Positions 40,653-50,901 of a stretch of DNA of 64,000 bases are shown piece by piece (the stretch's first letter is position 1; every line of letters starts with the position of its first letter). Source of the DNA: Paramarasmius palmivorus (lineage: Eukaryota; Basidiomycota; Agaricomycetes; Agaricales; Marasmiaceae); NCBI GenBank assembly GCA_037176845.1, contig JAYKXP010000001.1, forward strand, positions 930,001 to 994,000, read 5' to 3'. The notes under the pieces were generated by a model that saw only the letters and a list, made by a program, of their open reading frames with translations, was not told where the DNA came from and ran no database searches. A program made the position numbers and the translations under genes.

Positions 40653-40844
40653 GATGCAATGGCTTCATTTATAGCTCCTCAACTAATCTGTACTCTATAT
40701 TTGATATTGAAATGCTTCTGAGTTGCACTCGGCCCTTTTCAAGTTCTTATCGTCATGTCTATCCATAATCCCGTGTCTGGGCACGTTTGCCGAGTGCAAT
40801 AAGTACGAGAAGATATCGCTTGAGTTCCCTGATTCTAATCACCA

Positions 40845-40895
40845 TCAGCTGAACGAGTAGCTGACTGCCCCGAGTGGATGTTCGAAGGCATAAGA
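40845..40895 (+). promoter_or_regulatory. Shared upstream element and TATA-like box of nitrilase gene 1
   Basis: TCAGCTGAACG lies at 40845-40855 and CATAAGA at 40889-40895. The same 11-mer and a TATAAGA box recur at nearly the same spacing before nitrilase genes 2 and 3, so this is a conserved promoter pair. It is functional by inference only. Confidence 0.55.
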
Positions 40896-40970
40896 CGAAG
40901 ACTCAGTAAATTCCAGAAGAGCGTTGATCTACTTCCTCTTTTACAGGTACATCGTACGCCTCCGAGTCCT

Positions 40971-42301
40971 ATGGCGATGAAGTGCGTTGCCGACCATTTT
41001 TTAGCTACCTCCAGTTAACACACCCTTCATCAGGATTGCCGCTGTACAAGCCGAGCCTGCTTGGTTCGATCTCGAGGCCGGGGTGGAGAAAGTGATTTCT
41101 ATCCTTAGGGAGGCGGCTGCGAATGGGGCACGGCTTGTAGGATTTCCAGAGGCTTTTATTCCTGGATACCCCATGCGTGTCTGGTCTGAGGCTTTCGATC
41201 CCATCTTCTTCACGAAGTACCAAAAGAATTCCCTCAGTGTTACTTCGCCCCAATATCAGCGTATTCTACAAGCCGCAAAGGATGCTGGTATATGGTATAG
41301 TTTCCCTGAATTCACGTGCACGTTCTTCCGGTTTGATGATTCCAATCAGGGTCGTTTTAGGTTTCGTCGAACTTGATGGTAATAGCATGTACGCTGCTCA
41401 GAGCGTCATTAGCGCAAGTGGGGAGGTTGTCTTACATCGTAGGAAGCTAAAGGCAACAGGACACGAGCGTACACTATGGGGAGATGCTCCTGGTATGCAG
41501 TTCAGCTTATTCACAGTATAGATATCGGCAGACCCTGACGAACCGTTCAGCTGATTCGTTGAAATCTGCGGTAGAAGGCCCTGATGGTGCAATCATTGGA
41601 TGTCTGAATTGCTGGTCTGTACACACCGCGAGTTTCTCTGATTCTATAACTAAACATTAAACATCATGGCAGGGAGCACCTGCAGCCTTTACTGCGATTC
41701 CACCATTATAGCCAAGGGGTACAGATCCACGTAGCATCATGGCCTTTTAACTTTGATTCGAAGGTCGACGGGGCGATTCCCCAATTTTCTTCGGATTTCC
41801 AAGTTACAGCAACAAGGTTTACCGCAATGGAGGGGCCCATGTTCGTGATATCGAGTACTCAGATACTTCGACCAGAGAACGCGGCGTTATGCGGGTAGGT
41901 GTTCTTTTCGGGTGATTTCTCAATCTGTATGAGCTGTGCTCGTAGGCTAGAGGGAACACCACTCAATGCAACAAAAGGAGGTGGATTTGCAGCAATATAC
42001 GGACCAGATGGCAGACAACTGACACCACCTATCGACCCGGGAGAAGAGAAGATTTTGTATGCGGACGTTGATCTAGACCAGATTAGGATGGCAAAGTTGC
42101 TGGTAGATCCTGTCGGGCATTAGTATGCTTTTCCGTTCTCTTCGTGTGGGGTGACTCAATGACTTACGCCACGGTAGCTCACGCCCTGACCTCTTGTCAC
42201 TGCATGTCTTCATACCTCCAACAAACCCAGCGACTCTGGTAACATACAGCGGCGATACTGACAAAAGCTTGTTATCGCGTGTCCCGCGGCTTCATGAGTA
42301 G
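40971..42301 (+). CDS. Nitrilase, tandem copy 1
   Basis: Exons are 40971-40981, 41034-41294, 41350-41492, 41551-41614, 41674-41895, 41946-42122 and 42178-42301, giving 333 residues (331 if the second ATG at 40977 is used, as in copies 2 and 3). It belongs to the carbon-nitrogen hydrolase superfamily, nitrilase branch: catalytic Glu in GFPEAFIPGYP, Lys in HRRKLKAT and Cys in GCLNCWEH are all present. Members hydrolyse nitriles to the acid plus ammonia. The Cys-Trp-Glu motif favours a nitrilase over an amidase. The natural substrate is unknown; plant nitriles or cyanogenic products are a guess. Exon 5 has one codon more than in the sister genes. Confidence 0.92.
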
Positions 42302-42471
42302 AACCAACTACTTATCTTAATGGAAGACTGTATTGTTGAAGTGTGAAGGGTTTCGCGATGATCGATGTATGATTCCTTGTTCCGGACCTCGAATAAACGA
42401 AAGTGCCCTATGTTCCCAAGGCTGATGGCGGTCCTTTTGTGGGGATGACAATGAAACAGGTACTGTAGTTG

Positions 42472-42491
42472 AGTACTCAGTACTGAGTACT
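42472..42491. repeat. Perfect 20-bp palindrome AGTACTCAGTACTGAGTACT
   Basis: The 20 bases equal their own reverse complement. It lies about 170 bp after the stop of nitrilase 1. It could form a short hairpin or bind a dimeric protein; no function can be assigned. Confidence 0.7.
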
Positions 42492-43321
42492 TCAGTGCGC
42501 AGTGAACTGTGAGAAAGATTCTGGAAAGAGAGCGTGAGAGTCCTTGACAGCCCAAAGTTTTTCTTCACACCCATGACAATGCAGCTACAGCCTACATCCC
42601 GAAATTTACTACCCAAGAGTATCTCTGGAACTTAACTGAAACTCCACTCTCAATTCTCCCAAGCATTCCGGTCTTGCCGGCGACCTGAAGATTGGTCAAT
42701 ATCGCTCTATCCATGGTGTCACCGGGCGCGTAGCCAACGAACATCCGCGAAGTATCAGCTAAAGTGAGGGTTCAATGATAGTATCTGAGTCGTTCAGGTA
42801 TTCTCAGTCGAGGTGTCGTATTCGAGTATTTGTTTTGCATACTTGCGTTCTGACTCTTGCATCAATAGACAGATAGACATGTCATTTGGCATCTATTCAC
42901 CTTCTCCGACTTCCCTCAGCCTTTCGCATCGCGCCCGCGAACCCAAATGAATACAACTAGCATCCCGGAAAGGAGAGAATGAATTTAGCCAGACAGACTG
43001 GACAACCAACTTCGAACTTGATACTTGAGACATTGAATTCATCCTGATGGGAGTATGTACGGACGCTTCATGATTAGTATGCCTTTCTTATCCACATTAC
43101 ACCAAAATATCCATCTAATATTTTCTTGTGTTCAACCACTAGACTGCCCCATACATCGAGTCACGTCCTACCAAGTCGTCAAATGGCCATATCCGTCTTC
43201 CAGTGTTTTTCCTCCCACCTGCCTGTCAGGAAGATTCGACTGCGATCCTGTTCGTGACTTTTGTTGAGCGCGGTTGCGACGTCACATGACGTGTATCACA
43301 ATGTCAATGACAGCAGCTCAA

Positions 43322-43370
43322 TCAGCTGAACGACTGGCGGAGTTTCTCAACCAAGCATGAGGATATAAGA
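43322..43370 (+). promoter_or_regulatory. Shared upstream element and TATA-like box of nitrilase gene 2
   Basis: TCAGCTGAACG is at 43322-43332 and TATAAGA at 43364-43370, 50 bp before the ATG. Spacing from 11-mer to box is 42 nt start to start (44 in copy 1, 43 in copy 3). Confidence 0.6.
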
Positions 43371-43419
43371 AGGCTTCGTATTACTCTACTCTCCCACACC
43401 ATCTTCGCCTCATACTACC

Positions 43420-44749
43420 ATGAAGTACGCAGTTGTACCTATTTCCGGTTATATCAATCTAACAATATCTCGACAGAGTTGCTGCAGTTCAAGCTGAACC
43501 AGCTTGGTTTGACCTTGAGGCTGGTATTGACAAAACTATATCCATCATCAAAGAAGCGGCGGCGAATGGTGCTCGGCTTGTAGGATTCCCAGAAGCTTTT
43601 ATTCCTGGATATCCCACGCGGGTATGGACCGAGGCCTTCAATCCTGACTTCTTCACAGAATATCAAAAGGCTTCACTGGGTGTCAGATCACCCCAGTATC
43701 GGCGGATTCTGCAGGCAACAAAAGAAGCTAATATATGGCACGTTTCAAAATGTACATTTATGCCCCATCGGTCTGATAAGACCCAAACACAGGGTTGTTC
43801 TAGGATTTGTTGAACTAGATGGTAATAGCATGTACGCTGCACAAAGCGTCATCAGCGCGACTGGGGAGGTTGTCTTACATCGCAGGAAGCTTAAGCCAAC
43901 CGGACATGAGCGAACGATATGGGGTGATGCGCCTGGTATGTTGACTCCCTCACTCGCTAATGACTGGGAGTGAGGCTGACACGTCAACTTCTTTGAAAGC
44001 GGATTCGCTGAAGTCTGCGGTAGAGGGACCTGATGGCGTGATTGTAGGATGTCTCAATTGCTGGTTGGTCTATGGCCACCTCACGTATTCTAGCCTGCTG
44101 AACCCTTTGGATCTAGGGAGCATATGCAACCCTTGCTTCGGTTTCATCATTACAGTCAAGGAGTCCAGATACATGTAGCGTCCTGGCCCTTTTTCAACTC
44201 GGCTGCCGACGGGGCGACACCCCATTTCTCCTCAGACTTCCAGGTCATGGTGACACGGTTTTCTGCCATGGAAGGCCCCATGTTCGTGATATCGAGTACC
44301 CAGATCCTTCGACCAGAAAATGTGTCCTTATGCGGGTACGTGCTCCTCTCACCAGGTCTGTGATATATTTCGAACTCTACCTACAGGCTCGACGGGACAC
44401 CACTCAATGCCACGAAAGGCGGTGGATTTGCAGCAATCTACGGACCAGATGGTGCACAATTGACACCACCTGTCGACCCCGGAGAAGAGAAGATACTGTA
44501 CGCGGACATTGACCTAGACCAGATCAGGATGGCAAAATTACTGGTAGATCCTGTCGGCCACTAGTATGTATTCGAGTTCTGTCCGACCTTTGTGCGATGA
44601 AACTGACGACAACACATAGCTCGCGTCCCGACCTCTTATCCCTGCACGTCACTATACCTCCGACAAATCCAGCTACGTTGGTTAGATATAACGGAGAGGT
44701 GGATGGTACTTTACTTTCACGGGTTTCGCAGTTACCTGAAAGTACATAG
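43420..44749 (+). CDS. Nitrilase, tandem copy 2
   Basis: Exons are 43420-43424 (ATGAA only), 43477-43737, 43793-43935, 44000-44063, 44117-44335, 44387-44563 and 44620-44749, giving 332 residues. Catalytic residues are Glu41 (GFPEAFIPGYP), Lys121 (HRRKLKPT) and Cys157 (GCLNCWEH). Exon lengths match copy 1 except exon 5 (219 vs 222) and the last exon. Intron 2 (43738-43792) starts gcacgt, a GC donor, where copies 1 and 3 have GT; splicing there is needed for the frame. If the GC donor is poorly used, this copy would make less protein. Function as for copy 1. Confidence 0.9.
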
Positions 44750-45764
44750 TGATAATTTTGAAGATTGGGCTAGATTTACTTTTGTGTGCAATTAAAGATT
44801 TAAATAAGTCGGTTGATACGGACGCTTTGTGGGCCTTAGCAGCATCGTGAGACTATTAGTAGTATTGAGACCATCGCGCAGACCGGTGACCTGCCGCGTC
44901 TTCCTTCCCTCACCAACATCGCACACCACCCTTTGTCCAATGGCACAGAATGCGTCGCTTCCGAATTGACCTACAAGCACATAAATCGACTTTGAGCGTT
45001 CTTGGGGAGAGTTCTAGATGGTGTTGGGCATTTTAGGTGTCGTATCCCGTTGGCATTTCTATTTTTCTCGTATTCATTATCACAGCACTATAAACGACAC
45101 CACACCAGAAATTTATTACTCTTTCCGTATTCTCTGAGGTTCACTGCATACCTGAAATTGGGAACCGGACCCTACGACACTCAGCTTGACTCACTTCCCA
45201 CTGGGTACCATCTCGTCAAGCAATTAGCATTCTACGGAATGCGAGCTGCCATCTCGTGTCACAAGTCTACGCAGCAACTTTCTCGTACGGTAGCCTGTCG
45301 CAAATTTCCTTCCACTGTACCACCGTCGATATGACTGTTCATCGCCCTCCACTGCTAGCTCAAGTATCATTGAATCCCTTCGCTGCGCAAATCCACCATA
45401 CTTCTGCCCTAATTACCAAAGAGTACTTTTACTGTTCAGCTCCGGAGACAAAGTATTGTTGTACGATTATCTCCAGTCAGATACGGCAATATCACCTACA
45501 GCTCTGCAACTGTAATCTATCCTCGATCAGAATTTGAAATATTTTGTCCATCCGACTTTTGTGGATGGACTTATCATTGCGGTTGGGCGCTCGAAGCGAA
45601 CGATAAGATGAAATTCATACCAGATATCGATCGCAATGGCTCACAGTGCAGTCAGCTGAACGTAGCGGGATTTCGTACTCGTCGTAGACACAGGTATAAG
45701 ACTTCAAGCTACTCTGCTCTCGAGCCAGGTTCCCACAAACACATCTCCCACTTGTATTATCATC
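44750..45764. other. Spacer between nitrilase genes 2 and 3
   Basis: This is about 1 kb without an accepted gene. An open frame runs 45413-45817 on the plus strand but has no ATG before 45608 and crosses the nitrilase 3 promoter and start, so it was not called. The promoter elements of nitrilase 3 lie at its end. Confidence 0.45.
45652..45701 (+). promoter_or_regulatory. Shared upstream element and TATA-like box of nitrilase gene 3
   Basis: TCAGCTGAACG is at 45652-45662 and TATAAGA at 45695-45701. Copies 2 and 3 also share a CTACTCT.CTCTC stretch after the box. The ATG follows at 45765. Confidence 0.6.
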
Positions 45765-47648
45765 ATGAAGTACGTCAAGAACCTTGTCTTGGTAGCCTTC
45801 GCCTGACGAAGTTGTAATAGAGTTGCTGCAGTTCAAGCCGAGCCTGCTTGGTTTAACCTTGAGGCTGGAGTTGACAAAGTAATATCTATCGTCAAGGAGG
45901 CAGCTGCGAACGGTGTACAACTTGTAGGGTTCCCAGAAGTCTTTATTCCCGGATATCCCATGCGCGTCTGGACCGAGGCCTATAATCCCACCTTCTTTAC
46001 CGAGTATCAGAAGAACTCACTCAGCGTTACTTCGCCCCAATATCAACGTATCTTACAGGCCGTGAAGGATGCTGGTTTATGGTAAGCATTGGTATCTGTT
46101 GGCGTTGGCTGGTCTGACAGGCTCGATAGGGTTGTCTTAGGATTCGTGGAACTTGATGGGTGTAGTATGTACGCAGCGCAAAGTATTATCAACGCTAATG
46201 GGGAGGTTGTCTTGCATCGGAGGAAGCTCAAACCGACAGGCCATGAGCGTACACTATGGGGTGATGCTCCGTGTGAGTAAGATGGCATACTGTATCCGTT
46301 CGGGCTAATCGTCTTGTTCAGCTGACTCGCTGAAGTCTGCTGTAGAGGGCCCCGATGGTGTTACTATTGGCTGTCTGAATTGCTGGTTCGCATTCACTAC
46401 CAGCTGACACTTATCTCTTATGGCACCACAATGCCCTTTTCCTCATCAGTATTGGGGTTGATGGTGATGCAGAGAGGTGTCTTCGTGGCCTCCAAACTCA
46501 TCACAAACCCATCTATTCCTCCGCATGGTGGTTATGGCACCACGATGCTCATTGTCCATCAGGGCTGGTAGTGAGCTGAGACATCTTCATGGTCTCGAAA
46601 CTCATCCCAGATCCATATCATGACACATGCACTCCTTGCGGTACACATCATTTCATCGTTGTGTCGCCCATTATACTCTATTCTACCCAGCAGCGGTAGC
46701 TGCAACACGACGCTGCGTCGTCGACCGACAAACGTTCTCGAATTTTTGATCACCAGTCCTGGTCATGGGTTACTATGACGTAACTCGTGACGTTTCTGGT
46801 CATCTGCCGATCTGAGCACTTCCACAAAGTTCCTGGTTATGTTCTCAGTGCCGTGAGGTGAACTATCATACGAACCGGTGGGGAGCATAATTGGCCGTAG
46901 CACGTAGTTACTTAGTATACACTCATCATGTACGTGTAGTACGGACCCCCTGTCGTTCCGAAATGGGACCACTGCAGGGTAATATCTATCTATCTATCTA
47001 TCTTTTGTTGATCTGGATCTAGGGAACATCTTCAGCCCTTACTGCGATTTCATCATTACAGTCAAGGGGTGCAGATACATGTAGCATCCTGGCCTTTCTG
47101 CGACTCGATTGCCGATGGAGGGTTCCCCCAGTTGTCTTCGGACTTCCAGACCACAGCGTCAAAGTTTGCAGCAATGGAGGGCCCCATGTTTGTAATTTCG
47201 AGCACTCAGATTCTTCGACCAGAGAACGCGGCTTTGTGTGGGTACGTGGTCGTCTCCGTGATCAATACCTTTATTTGAAACTCTACATGCAGGCTTGAGG
47301 GAGTACCACTTAATCCAGCTAAAGGTGGTGGATTTGCAGCGATATATGGCCCGGATGGCAGGCAGCTAACACCCCCCGTCAATCCCGGAGAAGAGACGAT
47401 TCTCTATGCTGATCTTGATCTAGACCAGATCAGAACGGCAAAATTGTTGGTTGACCCTGTGGGCCACTAGTATGTTTCTGAGCCTCTCGGGTCCCGTGTC
47501 CTGTCTGACCTGTATTCACAGCTCACGTCCTGACCTCTTATCATTGCATGTAGCGACTCCTCCGACAAAACCAGCAAAATTGGTGAAGTACAGCGGAGAC
47601 GTGGACAGCGGCTTGTTGTCAAAAATCCCGCAGCTGCCAACATTGTAG
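45765..47648 (+). CDS. Nitrilase, tandem copy 3, with a 637-bp intron
   Basis: Exons are 45765-45769, 45821-46081, 46130-46272, 46322-46385, 47023-47241, 47293-47469 and 47522-47648, giving 331 residues if all introns are removed. Catalytic Glu (GFPEVFIPGYP), Lys (HRRKLKPT) and Cys (GCLNCWEH) are kept, so the coding sequence looks functional. Exons 2-6 have the same lengths as in copy 2. Intron 4 (46386-47022) is ten times longer than in the sisters because of inserted repeat-bearing DNA; its 3' end ggatctag still matches copy 2. If this intron is not spliced the product would be cut after about residue 160, just past the catalytic Cys. The Ala of APA is Ser here through a shifted exon edge. 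Confidence 0.85.
46415..46625 (+). repeat. Imperfect tandem duplication, unit about 104-114 bp
   Basis: TTATGGCACCAC(A/G)ATGC occurs at about 46418 and 46532. TCTTCGTGGCCTCCAAACTC at about 46480 pairs with a diverged form (TCTTCATGGTCTCGAAACTC) at about 46584. The offsets differ by 10 bp, so the two units have an indel between them. Confidence 0.65.
46983..47002 (+). repeat. (TATC)5 microsatellite
   Basis: Five perfect TATC units lie 20 bp upstream of the acceptor of the large nitrilase 3 intron. Confidence 0.9.
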
Positions 47649-47736
47649 TCATACAAAGTTATATACGAGCTATGTAGAATAGTAATAGTGAATGCCGAAC
47701 GGAAGTGTAAACGAGTCCAAGAACATATCACTTCAC

Positions 47737-47818
47737 CGACGCCAGCAGGATTCGAACCTGCGCCCTCAAAGAGGAACAGATTTCTAATCTGTCGCCGTAA
47801 CCACTTGGCTATAGCGCC
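47737..47818 (-). tRNA. tRNA-Ser (anticodon AGA)
   Basis: Read from 47818 to 47737 the 82 nt fold as a class II tRNA. The acceptor GGCGCTA pairs with TGGCGTC (two G-U pairs). The D arm is GCC..GGC, and the anticodon stem ACAGA/TCTGT encloses TTAGAAA with anticodon AGA. A long variable arm (CCTC TTTGAGG type) and a T arm with GGTTCGAATCC complete it. The discriminator is G, as in eukaryotic tRNA-Ser. No intron. Boxes A and B are intact. Confidence 0.93.
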
Positions 47819-47952
47819 TTGCAACCCAAGTAAGCATGCTCTTCCCAGTGCAAAAATGTGGCTACTCGCTAAGGTCTTATATATCCCACCCAGCTCCGTT
47901 AAAGTTTTCTCTCCACGACCCTCGTGGTCATCTATGGTCATCACTGCCCAGT

Positions 47953-50356
47953 ATGCCAAACCACCGAGAAAGCATTCTCATGAATGGCGTCAGCATGGAG
48001 GACGAGCTGGGTATCGTCTATCTCGTTGAAAACGCTCAGCAGTTTTGGTCGGGTCAGTTTCTCTATTCATCCAGGTATTCCATCAATTGACATTTTGGTG
48101 CTTGCTTTAGAACTGGAGGATTTGCTCACATTACCCAAGAACCATATTCCGACTCTTGAGCAGCTGGACGGAACATTGAAGAGATATGTTGGTTTTTGTG
48201 CCTGTTATCATGGTGCGTGTCAGGCCTCTGAGGTTAAGAGATTCTTGACTGATCTCCTATCCAGAACAATATTTACAGAGTCCTCTTCAATTGGAGCATG
48301 CTTGTAATATGATTTTGGACTCGGAGCTCTTTGCATTTCACTCTGAACGCATGTGCGACATTTTAACGAACGAGGCTCAGTCGGTGGGTGCAGCTTCCTG
48401 TATTAGTACAGCTTCCAGAAGCTAACACCGGTATCACGACGCAGAACACGAATCCTCACTTCCAATTAATCAGCTACTACATCCTACTATTCTATGGAAC
48501 ACGACGCAATGATTTCTTCAGGTCCCACAAACGATGGCACTCTCTTCTACCTCTTCTCATGGACCATGTTCTCGTTGAGATTGATTCGGACATCGAAGAC
48601 ACATATTTTGGGATATCAGGAAACTCCAGTGGAGGTGTAAATGTCCCGGTACCAATCGAAGCGAAGCTGAGGAGTCTGAGCGTTAGGCTATTGTATGAGG
48701 TGTGCCGAGTGCAGAAGTTTAGTGTATCGGATCTCCGTGAGCACCTCCAGCATACTCGTCTAACCGAAACTGACTCCGTCTTCATTAACTAGGAATATTC
48801 GACGACGGGTTCATCGATTACTTATTTGACCTGGTGGAGCAGACTCGCCACATGCAAGACGACTCCTTCAACTATTCGGTTATCAAACTCATTGTGGGTT
48901 CCCGATTTTCCTTTCCCAGTACATCCTCTGATCCCCGCCAAGGTCGCCCTCAACGAGCAGTTTATGGTGGCCGCTATCCCCAATGGATTGTCCGCACATG
49001 ACGGTGGCAATGGCATACAGCATAAACACGAATCGGACGCAGCCTCCAGCAATCGCATACTCCGCGTTCTTATGCGTCGGCTAAATACGACGAAGACATT
49101 TGGAGAAAACATGATCTTTATGCTGAACAGAGCCCGTGTGTACTCCTACAGATGTCCTTCTACACGTGTTACTCACCTCATTTGCTTAGAACGTACACCC
49201 GAGGACTTGTGCATGCAGCTTCTTGTGCTCAAACTCTTATATCTGCTGTTTACGACTAAAGGGACATCCGAATACTTCTATACTAACGATCTATGTGTAT
49301 TGGTCGATGTGTTCCTGCGCGAAATCGTCGATTTGGATGAGGATAGTGAATCGGTAAGCATCGTGATAACGTTCCATGCAACATATATTCTCATATTGCA
49401 CCTATTAGCTACGACACACATATCTTCGCGTTCTTCATCCCCTACTCACCAAGACTCAACTACGTGATGTGCCATACAAACGCCCTCAAATCCTCTACGC
49501 ACTCGAAAGCATCGGAGGCATCAGAGATGCGAGGTCGGGCTATAGCGGCAGACAAGAAATCAATCCGACTACCAAGAGGTTGGTTGAGCGGTGCTTAGGA
49601 GGGGAGTGGTGTGTGCAGCTAAGGCGGATTGTTGCCGCCAAAGACGACGATGCTTCTTCGGAAACTTCGCAAGCAAAGTCCCATTTGGGGCTCCCTTCCT
49701 CCGCAGACTTGGATTCGAGGAAAAGGTCCAAGGGTCTCAAATCCAGTAAGAGTATGGAGTTCCAGAAATCAAAGAATGGGACGGTCAGCTCACCTAGTGC
49801 AGCAACTGCACATCCTACCTCGACATTTGCGCAACAGCAGGCAGCTCCCGTACGCTCCACCTATTCGCCTCAACCCCATTCGCCTAGGTCTCCTATGCCG
49901 CCGAGATCACCGTTAACGTATATCGCTGCCTCCAACGCAACACAGCGTCGGCCGAGCAATTCGAGTATGTATAGCACTTCCAGTGCAGTCAGTCTACAGG
50001 GGGTAGCGAACGCTAGTGTTCCTGGTTCAATGATTGAAGGGATGCCTGTCACAACAGAGCCCCTTCACTCCCCGACATCACCATTAGGCCCAGGTATTAA
50101 AGCACCCACACCACTACGGAAGGGGTCGACAGGCTCTGAACCTACTCCTCAGCACTATTCCACTTCCAATCTCCCCGACACGCGTAGTCTATCAGCAAAA
50201 GACCACGATCCTCCTAAGCAACGCAGGAGTGCACCTGCACCACCGGGACCGCCGAAAAGACGAAAGCCACCTGCTATCCCTGTTCGTGCAAATGCAAACG
50301 GGAGTAACGGGGGCGTAACTTTCACAACCATCAAGTCAAGTGCGAGCGCTGGATGA
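47953..50356 (+). CDS. LDB17: SPIN90/Ldb17 (Dip1) family actin regulator
   Basis: Eight exons: 47953-48052, 48111-48212, 48265-48383, 48445-48736, 48793-48893, 48943-49135, 49190-49353 and 49409-50356, giving 672 residues. The leucine-rich SPIN90 domain is clear: EIDSDIEDTYFG, IPIEAKLRSLSVRLLYEVCR-type text, IFDDGFIDYLFDLVEQTRH, MQLLVLKLLYLLFTT and LRHTYLRVLHPLLTKTQLRD. The fission yeast homologue Dip1 activates Arp2/3 to start linear actin filaments, and yeast Ldb17 acts in endocytosis. The C-terminal 270 residues are Ser/Pro-rich with proline motifs (APAPPGPPKRRKPPAIPVR) likely to bind SH3 domains. The ATG choice at 47953 is the first in frame. Confidence 0.87.
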
Positions 50357-50901
50357 AACCAATCTATTTCACTTGCTCGTCGCATATCTTAATGAACATT
50401 TGGAGCGGAGTATAGATAATGCCTACTTTACCAACGGATTAGGAAGCGGATTTTGTTAATAATTCGTCCGGACGTTGTGCTCTGATACTCTACCGATCAT
50501 CTACTTGCAATGCAAGCTTTCGTAGTTCTCTCCTTCCCACTTTTTTCAGTCATGACTTTCTTCGCATACTTACACATCCCTTCATTATGTGTATCATATC
50601 ATTTGCATTCATTGTATGAGTAGCAATAGTACGTATCTTGTCGTTTTCATCTTGCCTCTTCCGAACATCATGACCCAGTTCCCTGCATTCGCAGCGTAGC
50701 GCTCGCCGCTTGCGCTTAGTCAATTTCCAACATGACCCAATCTTGCAAATCTACACAATATGTGGACTTATGGTGGCTTGCGATATGCGAGGGTATTGGG
50801 GAGTCATCGTTTTTGTCCAGGCAACGTGTTTGTCAAAGGCCCGCCGCTTTCCACTATGCCACAATCTTGCGTTCCCCTTAAATTCGCTCTATCTGCCCAA
50901 G
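50357..50901. other. Intergenic region, nothing found
   Basis: This holds the 3' UTR of the SPIN90 gene and the promoter of the next gene. No repeat or open frame of interest. Confidence 0.4.

Larger units (their letters stand above)
42302..43419. other. Spacer between nitrilase genes 1 and 2
   Basis: This 1.1-kb spacer has no convincing gene. It contains a perfect 20-bp palindrome at 42472-42491 and, near its end, the promoter of nitrilase 2. Confidence 0.5.
46386..47022 (+). other. Enlarged intron of nitrilase 3 carrying inserted DNA
   Basis: The same intron is 59 bp in copy 1 and 53 bp in copy 2. Here about 580 extra bases are present, with an imperfect tandem duplication near the 5' end and a TATC microsatellite near the 3' end. 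I found no terminal inverted repeats, target duplication or coding frame, so the type of insertion is unknown. Confidence 0.8.

Noticed and set aside
45413..45817. 400-nt open frame on the plus strand reading like protein (RYGNITYSSATVIYPRSEFE...)
   Set aside because: There is no ATG before 45608, no family match, and it runs through the promoter and start of nitrilase 3, which has strong support.
47516..47959. 147-codon minus-strand frame near the end of nitrilase 3
   Set aside because: It covers the last nitrilase exon in antisense and the tRNA-Ser gene; no protein family.
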